A stretch of 64,000 nt of DNA, taken from assembly GCF_024539815.1 (NCBI RefSeq), contig NZ_JAHHIU010000087.1, positions 1 to 64,000 on the forward strand, read 5' to 3'. The translations under genes and the position numbers were made by a program. Below, piece after piece: positions 28,739 to 42,168 of this stretch. Source of the DNA: Streptomyces hayashii (GTDB taxonomy: Bacteria; Actinomycetota; Actinomycetes; Streptomycetales; Streptomycetaceae). The notes below the pieces were generated by a model, which was not told the origin of the DNA, made no database searches, and saw nothing but the letters and a program-made list of their open reading frames with translations. Every line of letters starts with the position of its first letter. Within the stretch, counting starts at the first letter, position 1.

Positions 28739-28742
<4 letters not shown>
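27054..28742 (+). CDS. Secreted GH27 alpha-galactosidase with C-terminal CBM13
   Basis: A 562-residue exported enzyme that hydrolyses terminal alpha-D-galactosides. Signal peptide with Arg-rich start: about residues 1-52. GH27 barrel: about 63-345, starting PTPQMGFNDWNAYGCNV. The nucleophile is Asp191 in YLKYDNC and the acid/base is Asp246 in WRTTGDISP; IDDCW, YEDAG and WNDPDML are also conserved. A C-terminal beta-sandwich follows to about residue 425, then a GGGG linker and a CBM13 (435-562) whose opening [19 protein letters not shown] is almost that of the first GH54 protein. AGGAG at 27039 precedes ATG 27054 by 10 bp. It is 38 bp after the second GH54 gene, and its stop overlaps the next start by 4 bp. 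GH27 also contains beta-L-arabinopyranosidases. Confidence 0.93.
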
Positions 28743-33177
<4,435 letters not shown>

Positions 33178-33245
33178 TCCGGTGACGGGCTGACGATCCA
33201 CGACCGCGGCAACCCCTTCCGTCGACTTCCCGAGAGGCACCCCCC

Positions 33246-35228
33246 ATGTCCCCCTCCCCCCTGCCGATCAGCCGACGTCGGCTGCTGGCGTCGGCCGGCG
33301 CGGTCACCGCCGCAGGCCTGCTGCGGTTCGCCCCCGAGGCCGCCGCGACCGACGGCCCCACGAGCTACACCGCGAGCTGGTCCTCCGTGGACCAGCACCC
33401 CCCGGCCCCCGCCTGGTTCCAGGACGCCAAGTTCGGCATCTACTACCACTGGGGCGTCTTCAGCGTCCCCGCGTTCGGCAACGAGTGGTATCCGCGCAAC
33501 ATGTACATCGGCGGCTCGGCCGAGAACCGGCACCACATCGCCACCTACGGCGACCCCTCGGCATGGCCGTACAACAACTTCGTCGACGGCGCCCGCGACA
33601 AGGCCGGCAACCAGGTGCAGTTCGCCCCCAGGCTCGCCTCGCAGGGCGGCAACTGGGACCCCGACGCCTGGGCGCGGCTGTTCAAGGCCGCGGGCGCGCG
33701 GTTCGCCGGCCCGGTCGCCGAGCACCACGACGGCTTCTCCATGTGGAACAGCCGCTCCAACCCGTGGAACTCGGTCCAGCACGGCCCCAAGCTCGACCTC
33801 GTGGGGCTGCAGTCGCAGGCCATCCGAGGGCAGGGACTGAAGTTCATGACCTCCCTGCACCACGCCTACCACTTCAACGGCTTCTACGACCACGTGCCGA
33901 ACCAGTCGGACCCGAACCTGCGCGTCCTCTACGGCCAGCAGGGTTCCGCCGCGGAGAACAAGCTCTGGTACGACAAGCTGATCGAGGTCATCGACGGCTA
34001 CCGACCGGACCTCCTCTGGCAGGACTTCGACCTCAACCTGGTGCAGGAGTCCTACCGGCTCCAGTTCCTCGCGCACTACTACAACCAGGCGGTCGCGTGG
34101 AACAAGGACGTGGTCGCGACCTACAAGGACGGTCTCGACAACAAGGGCGAGGTCTTCGACTTCGAGCGCGGCGGCCCGGCCGGGCTGCTCACCCCCTACT
34201 GGCTGACCGACGACAGCATCTCCTCCTCCAGCTGGTGCTACACGGCAGGCATCGGCTACTACTCGACCCAGGCGCTGCTCCACTCGCTGATCGACCGGGT
34301 CAGCAAGGGCGGCAGCATGCTGCTGAACATCGCCCCGATGGCCGACGGCGTCATTCCCTCCGGGCAGCAGTCCATCCTGCTCGCCATGGGCGACTGGCTC
34401 GGCCGTTTCGGAGAAGCGGTCTACTCCACCCGCTCCTGGACCAGTTACGGCGAGGGCCCCACCAAGATGGGGGGAGGCTCGTTCAGCGGGCCGGTGGCCG
34501 GCAAACCACAGGACGTCCGCTTCACCCGCAGTCCGGACAACAAGGTGCTCTACGCCACCGCGCTGGGCTGGCAGGGCGGCGCCATGACCATCACGACGCT
34601 GAACTCGAACCAGATCAACCTCAGCAGCCTGACGAGCGCAAAGCTGCTCGGCAACACCGCCGGCACGTACATCGACCTGCCCGCGCCGACCCAGGACGCG
34701 TCCGGTCTGCACCTGACCATGCCCTCGTCCAACCCGCCGTTCAACGCCCTGGCCTACACGGTCAAGCTCACCTTCTCCGGTGAGATACCCGTCCTGGGCG
34801 CCCCGGGCGGCTCCACCACCTGGGTCAGGATCGCCAACGTCACCAGCGGGCTGGTGCTCGACAGCGGGGGCAGCGTCGCCTCCGGCTCCAACCTCAAGCA
34901 GTGGAACTACGACGGAAGCACCAACCTGCAATGGCAGCTGATCGCCCTGGGCAACGGCTACCACCGCATCGTGAACCGCACCAACGGCATGGCCGCCGAC
35001 AGTTACGGCAACTCCGCCAACGGCGCTCCCGCCCGCCAGCAGGCGTGGAACGGCGGCGACAGCCAGCAGTGGTCGCTGAACAGCCTCGGCGGCAACCGCT
35101 ACCAGATCGTCAACCGGGCCACCGGCACCGCCCTCGACGGCAGCGGAAGCACCACGGCCGGCTCCACCACGGTGATGTGGACCCCGAACTCCAGCACCAA
35201 CAACGAATGGACCGTCACCGCCGTCTGA
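33246..35228 (+). CDS. Secreted (Tat) GH29 alpha-L-fucosidase-like enzyme with ricin-like lectin domain
   Basis: A 660-residue enzyme with a twin-arginine signal (ISRRRLLASAG, residues 8-18). GH29 domain: about 45-400, with WFQDAKFGIYYHWGVFSVP (57-75), AEHHDGFSMW (158-167) and FMTSLHHAYHF. The nucleophile is probably Asp260 in DLLWQDFDLN, where most GH29 enzymes have a WFDG or WND motif. A beta-sandwich follows to about 525, then a ricin-like trefoil (530-660; NLQWQL, SQQWSL, NNEWTV) more divergent than the other CBM13s in the locus. GH29 also includes alpha-L-galactosidases, relevant if the substrate is glucuronoarabinoxylan. It lies 68 bp after GH59 and 57 bp before the feruloyl esterase. 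Confidence 0.88.
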   Translation: MSPSPLPISRRRLLASAGAVTAAGLLRFAPEAAATDGPTSYTASWSSVDQHPPAPAWFQDAKFGIYYHWGVFSVPAFGNEWYPRNMYIGGSAENRHHIATYGDPSAWPYNNFVDGARDKAGNQVQFAPRLASQGGNWDPDAWARLFKAAGARFAGPVAEHHDGFSMWNSRSNPWNSVQHGPKLDLVGLQSQAIRGQGLKFMTSLHHAYHFNGFYDHVPNQSDPNLRVLYGQQGSAAENKLWYDKLIEVIDGYRPDLLWQDFDLNLVQESYRLQFLAHYYNQAVAWNKDVVATYKDGLDNKGEVFDFERGGPAGLLTPYWLTDDSISSSSWCYTAGIGYYSTQALLHSLIDRVSKGGSMLLNIAPMADGVIPSGQQSILLAMGDWLGRFGEAVYSTRSWTSYGEGPTKMGGGSFSGPVAGKPQDVRFTRSPDNKVLYATALGWQGGAMTITTLNSNQINLSSLTSAKLLGNTAGTYIDLPAPTQDASGLHLTMPSSNPPFNALAYTVKLTFSGEIPVLGAPGGSTTWVRIANVTSGLVLDSGGSVASGSNLKQWNYDGSTNLQWQLIALGNGYHRIVNRTNGMAADSYGNSANGAPARQQAWNGGDSQQWSLNSLGGNRYQIVNRATGTALDGSGSTTAGSTTVMWTPNSSTNNEWTVTAV

Positions 35229-36623
<1,395 letters not shown>

Positions 36624-36628
36624 CGGAC

Positions 36629-36660
36629 GCCGGGCCCGCACGGCGCGGCGCGGGCCCGGC
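36629..36660 (+). terminator. Terminator of the polysaccharide locus
   Basis: GCCGGGCCCGC (36629-36639) and GCGGGCCCGGC (36650-36660) form a perfect 11-bp GC stem with a 10-nt loop, starting 5 bp after the feruloyl esterase stop. There is no T-run, as is common in Streptomyces. Confidence 0.7.
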
Positions 36661-36803
36661 CCCGGTGTCCGAGGAAAACATCGCACCGAAGAGACCCAAT
36701 ATCTGTTCCCGCGAAGCAAGAGTTCGACGGATCACGCGGTGAGAGTTTTAGGCACAATGAGCAGAGCGGAATTGTGTAACGTGCGCGGGCCGTTTCACCG
36801 TGC

Positions 36804-36978
36804 TACTGTCGATCTCAGTTGCAGTTGTGGTTCCCGAAACTTCAAGTGCCTCCGCCGCTGATATTACGACGGGGAGCGCTTTTGTATTTCCGGTCATTTT
36901 CCGGGCAGGGTGATCATTGCGGCGACACGGCGTCCGCGCAGTGCGGGCGCCGATGCACTGCCCCGAAGGAGACATGAC
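36804..36978 (+). promoter_or_regulatory. Promoter and long 5' leader of the cold-shock gene
   Basis: The 355-bp gap before the cold-shock gene is unusually AT-rich for this genome. A candidate -10 is TACTGT at 36804-36809, without a good -35. This would give a leader of roughly 165 nt containing T-rich and dyad segments. Long structured leaders that control mRNA stability and translation are typical of cold-shock genes; the transcription start is inferred. Confidence 0.4.
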
Positions 36979-37182
36979 ATGGCTGCCGGTACCGTGAAGT
37001 GGTTCAACGCGGAAAAGGGCTTCGGCTTCATCGAGCAGGACGGTGGCGGCGCGGACGTGTTCGCCCACTACTCGAACATCGCCGCGCAGGGCTTCCGTGA
37101 GCTGCTCGAAGGCCAGAAGGTGACCTTCGACATCGCGCAGGGCCAGAAGGGCCCGACGGCCGAGAACATCGTTCCGGCCTGA
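36979..37182 (+). CDS. Cold-shock domain protein (CspA family)
   Basis: A 67-residue protein that is a complete cold-shock domain: [18 protein letters not shown] carries RNP1 (KGFGFI, residues 15-20) and VFAHYSNI carries RNP2. It would bind single-stranded RNA/DNA as an RNA chaperone. ATG 36979 is chosen over the earlier in-frame start because GAAGGAG lies 7 bp upstream and the family starts with M(A)xGTVKWFN. A long leader precedes it and a very strong UUCG-loop terminator follows, so it is monocistronic. Symbol not assigned because Streptomyces has several paralogues. Confidence 0.95.
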   Translation: MAAGTVKWFNAEKGFGFIEQDGGGADVFAHYSNIAAQGFRELLEGQKVTFDIAQGQKGPTAENIVPA

Positions 37183-37199
37183 CGTCGCGCACATACCGT

Positions 37200-37261
37200 A
37201 GCTGGGGCCCGCATCCTTCGGGGTGCGGGCCCCAGCTGCACGCTTTCTGTTTTTTCTTTTT
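37200..37261 (+). terminator. Strong intrinsic terminator with UUCG tetraloop
   Basis: A 17-bp stem (37200-37216 with 37221-37237, one G-U pair) is capped by TTCG and followed by a T-rich tract (37243-37261). It is a textbook rho-independent terminator, rare in such a GC-rich genome. Confidence 0.93.
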
Positions 37262-37380
37262 CCGTCATCGGCCCATGGCCGTCATTGCCCATGCCGCTCA
37301 TCGCTGCGGGAATTCCCTGATGCGGACCGGCGCACCCGGGTACGCCCGTCCGGGCTCGACGCGGCGGCCCGGAACCTCGT

Positions 37381-37500
37381 GTGACGGCCTGCGACCAGGA
37401 CGACCACCCCACCCGCCTGGTCACCCGCCTGCGCGACGTCTTCGGCGACCGCGGATCGTTCACCTTCTCCCCTGTGAGGCCACATGCGCTGCGTCATCGC
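37381..37500 (+). pseudogene. Short coding-like fragment between cold-shock and SCO5918-like genes
   Basis: From GTG 37381 the frame reads MTACDQDDHPTRLVTRLR, then DVFGDRGSFTFSPV, with nearly every third codon position G or C up to about 37470. Composition then collapses as the frame runs into the start of the next gene in another frame. No ribosome binding site is obvious and I recognise no family. It could be the tail of a deleted upstream gene or a short leader peptide. Confidence 0.3.
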
Positions 37501-37798
37501 CCGCTTCCCCTTCGAGCTCACCAAGGGCGGCGTGCTGGAATCGATGAAGGGCGTGAAGCCCGAACCGGTCACCGGCGAATCCGTGACCATCGGCCGCCGC
37601 CACTACCCCGTCAAGCAGGTCGGCCAGATCGTCACGCGCCAGGACCGTCGCGACTTCAGCGCCGCCGAGGTCTCCCGGGCCATGGCCCAGCTCGGCTTCA
37701 CCTGCCGCACCGTCCCCGAGGCCGCGCCCGCGCCCGCAGGCGTCCTCAGCTCGCTGCAGCGGGCCTCCGCGATGCTCGGCGCCCCCGCCACGGCCTGA
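37484..37798 (+). CDS. SCO5918-like small conserved protein
   Basis: A 104-residue protein beginning MRCVIARFPFELTKGGVL, with GESVTIGRRHYPVKQVGQIVTRQDRRDF in the centre (two halves of a conserved block) and an Ala/Pro-rich tail. I recall this as the streptomycete SCO5918 family; no biochemical function is established. Upstream is a cold-shock gene, which fits a role in cold or RNA metabolism, but that is only context. The start follows CCCCTGTGAGG, with GAGG about 6 bp upstream of ATG 37484. A perfect 20-bp-stem hairpin follows the stop. Confidence 0.75.
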   Translation: MRCVIARFPFELTKGGVLESMKGVKPEPVTGESVTIGRRHYPVKQVGQIVTRQDRRDFSAAEVSRAMAQLGFTCRTVPEAAPAPAGVLSSLQRASAMLGAPATA

Positions 37799-37824
37799 CC
37801 GCGTAGCCGGCGGGTACGCGCCTG

Positions 37825-37876
37825 CGAGCCGAAGCCCGAACGCCTCCCGACGGGACGGCGTTCGGGCTTCGGCTCG
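37825..37876. terminator. Bidirectional hairpin between the SCO5918-like gene and RNase J
   Basis: Arms 37825-37844 and 37857-37876 form a perfect 20-bp stem (CGAGCCGAAGCCCGAACGCC and its complement) with a 12-nt loop. It lies between two convergent genes and could end transcription from both sides. Confidence 0.85.
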
Positions 37877-38064
37877 GTTCGTCGACGTCCCGGAGACGTC
37901 GCCGACGCCTCCGCCGGTCCAGGCACATGACGGTCGCGTCGTCCTGCACCCGGTGGGGGAGCGCGTCGCCGCCCCGGTCTCCCGGGGCGGCCGCCGACCG
38001 CCCTGCCCGACCTCGATGCCCCGGGACCGTCACCGGAACCGGGGACCGGGCCGCGGGCCGTGGC

Positions 38065-39750
38065 TCAGGCGTCGATGATGACCGGGATGATGAGCGGCCT
38101 GCGGCGGTGGGTACGGAAGGCCCAGTTCGCCACGGCGCGGGCGACGAGCTGTTCGAGCTGGCGCGCGTCCCCGACGCCTTCCTCGGCCGCGGTGGCCAGG
38201 GTCTTCTCGATGACGGGGATCACGGGCTCGAAGGTGGCGTCGTCGTGGACGAAGCCCCGGGCCAGGAAGTCGGGGGCCTCGGCGAGCGCGCCGGTGTCCG
38301 CGTCGACGATCGCCACCACCGTGACCACGCCTTCGGCGGCGAGGGTGAGGCGGTCCTTCAGGGACGCTTCGGTGGCGCCGCCGACTTCCATGCCGTCCAC
38401 GTAGACGTTGCCGGCCGGGACCTTGCCGGTGATGGACGCGCGCCCGTCGACGAGGTCGACGACGACGCCGTCCTCGGCGATGACGACCCGCTCGGGGGCG
38501 ACCCCGGTACGGATCGCGAGATCGCCGTTGGCCCGCAGATGACGCCATTCGCCGTGCACCGGCATGACGTTGCGGGGCTTGACGATGTTGTAGCAGTAGA
38601 CGAGCTCGCCGGCGCTGGCGTGCCCGGAGACGTGCACCTTGGCGTTGCCCTTGTGGACCACATGGGCGCCCCACCGGGTGAGCCCGTTGATCACCCGGTA
38701 GATGGCGTTCTCGTTGCCGGGGATGAGGGAACTGGCGAGCAGGACCGTGTCGCCCTTGCCGATGCGGATGACGTGGTCGCGGTTGGCCATCCGCGACAGC
38801 GCGGCCATCGGCTCGCCCTGGGAGCCCGTGCACACCAGAGTGATCTTGTGGTCCGGGAGCTTCTCCAGCTCCTTGGTGCTCACGACCAGACCGGACGGGA
38901 CCTTCAGATAGCCCAGGTCACGGGCGATGCCCATGTTGCGGACCATCGACCGGCCGACGAAGGCGACCTTGCGTCCGTGCTGGTGGGCGGCGTCCAGGAC
39001 CTGCTGGATGCGGTGCACGTGACTGGCGAAGCTGGAGACGATGACCCGGCGCGGCGCGGTGCGCATCACCTGTTCGATCGCCGGGTTCAGCTCACGCTCG
39101 GAGGTGGTGAAGCCGGGCACTTCGGCGTTGGTGGAGTCGGTGAGGAACAGATCCACGCCCTCCTCGCCGAGGCGGGCGAAGGCACGCAGGTCGGTGATGC
39201 GATCGTCGAGGGGGAACTGGTCCATCTTGAAGTCGCCGGTGTGCAGCACCATCCCCGCGCCGGTGCGGATCGCGACCGCGAGGCTGTCCGGAATGGAGTG
39301 GTTGACCGCCACGAACTCGCAGTCGAAGGGCCCGAAGCGCCGCCGGTCGCCTTCCCGTACCCGCACCGTGCGCGGTCGGATGCCGTGTTCCTTGAGCTTG
39401 GCCTCCAGGAACGCCAGCGTCAGCTTGGAACCGATGACGGGGATGTCGCGCCGCTCGCGCAGCAGATACGGCACGCCGCCGATGTGGTCTTCGTGGCCAT
39501 GGGTGAGGACGATGCCCACGATGTCGTCCAGTCGGTCCCGGATCGAGGTGAAGTCCGGCAGGATCACGTCCACGCCGGGCTGGGTCTCCTCGGGGAACAG
39601 CACACCGCAGTCGACGATGAGCAGTTTTCCGGCGTGCTCGAAGACGGTCATGTTGCGGCCGATCTCACCCAGGCCGCCCAGGGCGATGACTCGCAGCCCT
39701 CCTTCGGGAAGGGGAGGGGCGGCTTTCAATTCGGGGTGCGGATGACTCAT
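38065..39750 (-). CDS. rnj: Ribonuclease J
   Basis: A 561-residue metallo-beta-lactamase/beta-CASP ribonuclease that processes and degrades mRNA and rRNA. The metal motif HGHEDH is at 84-89 after IVLTHGHEDHIGG; later motifs include NHSIPDS, LHTGDFKMDQ, FLTDSTNAEVPG, CTGSQGEP in the CASP region, and HVSGHAS with MPVHGEWRHL. Length and the C-terminal domain match the family. RNase J in Streptomyces normally sits next to dapA and ftsK; here it is flanked by an SCO5918-like gene and an ABC exporter, so this may be a second copy. The start MSHPHPELK is the first Met of the open frame. Confidence 0.93.
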   Translation of the reverse strand: MSHPHPELKAAPPLPEGGLRVIALGGLGEIGRNMTVFEHAGKLLIVDCGVLFPEETQPGVDVILPDFTSIRDRLDDIVGIVLTHGHEDHIGGVPYLLRERRDIPVIGSKLTLAFLEAKLKEHGIRPRTVRVREGDRRRFGPFDCEFVAVNHSIPDSLAVAIRTGAGMVLHTGDFKMDQFPLDDRITDLRAFARLGEEGVDLFLTDSTNAEVPGFTTSERELNPAIEQVMRTAPRRVIVSSFASHVHRIQQVLDAAHQHGRKVAFVGRSMVRNMGIARDLGYLKVPSGLVVSTKELEKLPDHKITLVCTGSQGEPMAALSRMANRDHVIRIGKGDTVLLASSLIPGNENAIYRVINGLTRWGAHVVHKGNAKVHVSGHASAGELVYCYNIVKPRNVMPVHGEWRHLRANGDLAIRTGVAPERVVIAEDGVVVDLVDGRASITGKVPAGNVYVDGMEVGGATEASLKDRLTLAAEGVVTVVAIVDADTGALAEAPDFLARGFVHDDATFEPVIPVIEKTLATAAEEGVGDARQLEQLVARAVANWAFRTHRRRPLIIPVIIDA

Positions 39751-40146
39751 ACCCTGACGTTACCCGGAGTGCGGGACGGAGCGATCCATTGCCCCGCCTT
39801 CCGTGCCCCCGCCGTCGGGCCCGCTGCCGAAGGGCGACGGACGCGGGTGCGGCTGCCGAGGGCCAACAGGCGGCCGCCCGAGGCCGGTTCGGGCCGGGCG
39901 ACCGGTGCGCCCGGGCAGGGGGCGAGGTCCGCCGGGCCGCGCGGGAGGCCTGCCGAACGGTCCCGCGCTCCGGAGATCGCCGGGCCCGCGACCGTCCCGC
40001 CCACGCCGTGCGCCGGTGACCCCAGGCTGATCGCCCCGCGTGCCCTGAACGCCACGGTGTCCGGTTCTCGCCGGTCCGCCGTAAATGCCTGGACCTGAGA
40101 CCTCCCATGACGGGACACTTCCGACTTCTCAACCTTCGGGAGCGTG
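39751..40146. other. Divergent intergenic region, no gene seen
   Basis: About 396 bp between RNase J and the ABC exporter. It must hold both promoters, but I see no strong palindrome, repeat or consensus boxes in it. Confidence 0.35.
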
Positions 40147-42090
40147 ATGGGGACGACACAGACACCAGGGCCGACGCCGGGCAGGAGCGCGGTGGTTCTG
40201 GCACTGCGCCACTACGGCCGGGAACTGCTACGACTACGACGGCTGGCCCTGCCCGCGCTGCTGCTGCCGGCCATGGGCAACATCGGCACCCGCTACGTGG
40301 CCCCCCTGCTCATCGCCGAACTGGCAGGACAGGCCGTCGACGAGGGCGGTCTCACCCTCGGCTCGGCGCTGCCGTACGTGCTGGGCTTCGCGGTGACGCT
40401 GCTGCTCGCCGAAGCCGTGTGGCGGGTCGGGCAGTACTGCCTGAACCGCGTGGACGCCTTCGGCGCGGAACACCTCTACGTGAGCGGCATGGACGAACTC
40501 CTCGCCAAGGACGCGGCGTTCTTCCACGACAACTTCGCCGGCTCCCTGACCAAACGGGTGCTGAGCTACGGAAGGCGCTTCGAGGACTTCGTCGACACGG
40601 TGACGTACCGGATCGTGGGCAGTCTCGTCCCCCTGGTGTTCGGGGCCGTGGTGCTGTGGAGCTACACGCCGATGCTCGTCGTCGGCCTGCTGGTGATGAT
40701 CGCGCTGACCGCGGCGGCCGCGACCCCTCTGATCCGTCGTCGGCAGAGGCTCGTCAATGCCCGCGAGGCGGCGATCGCCCGGGTCTCCGGCCACGTCGCC
40801 GACAGCCTCGTGAACATGGAGACCATCCGGGCGTTCGCCGCCGAGGGACGGGAGGCCGACGAACACCGCGACCGCGTCGCGGATTCCCGCCGTCTGACGC
40901 TGACGTCGTGGGACTACGGCAATCTGCGCGTCGACACCCTGATCGCCCCCATGTCCGTGCTGACCAACGTGCTGGGACTGCTGGCCGCCATCGTCTTCGG
41001 CGGCCCGGGACGGGGGGTGGAGGAGATCTTCGTCGCTTTCACCTACTACTCCAACGCCACCGAGATCATGTTCGAGTTCAACCAGATCTACCGGCGTCTG
41101 GAAAGCTCGATGACCGAGGCCGCGCAGTTCACGGAGCTGCTGCTGGATCCGCCCACCGTGCTCGACCCGAAGGAGCCCGAACCGCTCGCGCCCCGCGACA
41201 CGGGCGTCCGCTTCGAGGCGGTGACCTTCGCCCACGCGGGCGCGAAGCCGATCTTCCGCGGACTCGACCTGGACGTGCCCGCGGGCGCGCGGATCGGTCT
41301 GGTCGGCAGGTCCGGCGGCGGCAAGACCACACTCACCCGGCTCCTGCTGCGGATGTCGGACATCGACGGCGGACGCATTCTGATCGGCGGGCAGGACATC
41401 AGCCGACTGCGCCAGGCCGACCTGCGCTCACAGATCGCCTACGTCCCGCAGGAACCCGCCATGTTCCACCGCAGCCTGCGCGACAACATCGCGTTCGCCC
41501 GGCCCGGCGCCACCTGCGAGGAGATCCACGCCGCTGCCGCCGCCGCACACGTCACGGAGTTCGCCGACCAGCTTCCCGACGGCTTCGGCACCCTGGTGGG
41601 GGAGCGGGGGGTGAAACTCTCGGGTGGCCAACGCCAGCGCGTCGCCCTGGCCAGGGCCATCCTGCGCGACGCCCCCATCCTGCTGCTCGACGAGGCGACC
41701 AGCGCCCTGGACTCGGAGAGCGAACTCCTCGTCCAGGACGCCCTGTGGCGGTTGATGGACGGTCGTACTGCCCTCGTGGTCGCCCACCGTCTGAGCACCG
41801 TCGCCGGGATGGACCGTCTCGTCGTCCTCGACCGCGGACGCGTCCTGGAGCAGGGCTCCCACGGGGAACTGCTCGTGGCGAACGGCGCCTACGCCAAGCT
41901 GTGGCAGCACCAGTCGGGCGGCTTCCTCGGAGAGAGCGCCCCCTCGTCCCCCGGACGTCACGTCCAGGGAGCCGGCTTCGGCGCGCTGCCCGAACCGGCC
42001 GAACCGGGGAGACGGTCGCCCGCGGAGAAACATTCGCCCGCGGAGAAGACCGCGTCCGAAGGACTCGGAGCCCTTTCGGACCCTTGGTAG
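40147..42090 (+). CDS. ABC exporter half-transporter (permease-ATPase fusion)
   Basis: A 647-residue type IV-fold exporter subunit. About six TM helices lie in residues 30-320 (LALPALLLPAMGNIG, LPYVLGFAVTLLLAEA, IVGSLVPLVFGAVVLW, LLVMIALTAAAATP and others), then a nucleotide-binding domain: Walker A GRSGGGKTT (387-395), Q-loop YVPQEPAMF, signature LSGGQRQR, Walker B ILLLDEATSALD, H-loop AHRLST. It works as a homo- or heterodimer. Substrate is unknown. The C-terminal tail carries a SPAEKHSPAEK repeat. GGGAG ends 4 bp before ATG 40147; GTG 40144 is an alternative. A lipoprotein gene follows after 78 bp. Confidence 0.9.
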   Translation: MGTTQTPGPTPGRSAVVLALRHYGRELLRLRRLALPALLLPAMGNIGTRYVAPLLIAELAGQAVDEGGLTLGSALPYVLGFAVTLLLAEAVWRVGQYCLNRVDAFGAEHLYVSGMDELLAKDAAFFHDNFAGSLTKRVLSYGRRFEDFVDTVTYRIVGSLVPLVFGAVVLWSYTPMLVVGLLVMIALTAAAATPLIRRRQRLVNAREAAIARVSGHVADSLVNMETIRAFAAEGREADEHRDRVADSRRLTLTSWDYGNLRVDTLIAPMSVLTNVLGLLAAIVFGGPGRGVEEIFVAFTYYSNATEIMFEFNQIYRRLESSMTEAAQFTELLLDPPTVLDPKEPEPLAPRDTGVRFEAVTFAHAGAKPIFRGLDLDVPAGARIGLVGRSGGGKTTLTRLLLRMSDIDGGRILIGGQDISRLRQADLRSQIAYVPQEPAMFHRSLRDNIAFARPGATCEEIHAAAAAAHVTEFADQLPDGFGTLVGERGVKLSGGQRQRVALARAILRDAPILLLDEATSALDSESELLVQDALWRLMDGRTALVVAHRLSTVAGMDRLVVLDRGRVLEQGSHGELLVANGAYAKLWQHQSGGFLGESAPSSPGRHVQGAGFGALPEPAEPGRRSPAEKHSPAEKTASEGLGALSDPW

Positions 42091-42168
42091 GGTCCCGGAG
42101 AGAGGTGGGGAGGCGACCTTCGCCCAACTGCGCCCGGCCGCGCGGGAGATGGCGCGGGCGCCGAGTGC

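Noticed and set aside
37927..40098. 723-codon plus-strand frame opposite RNase J
   Set aside because: Antisense shadow of RNase J; Asp/Val/Gly-rich reversal pattern with no motifs.
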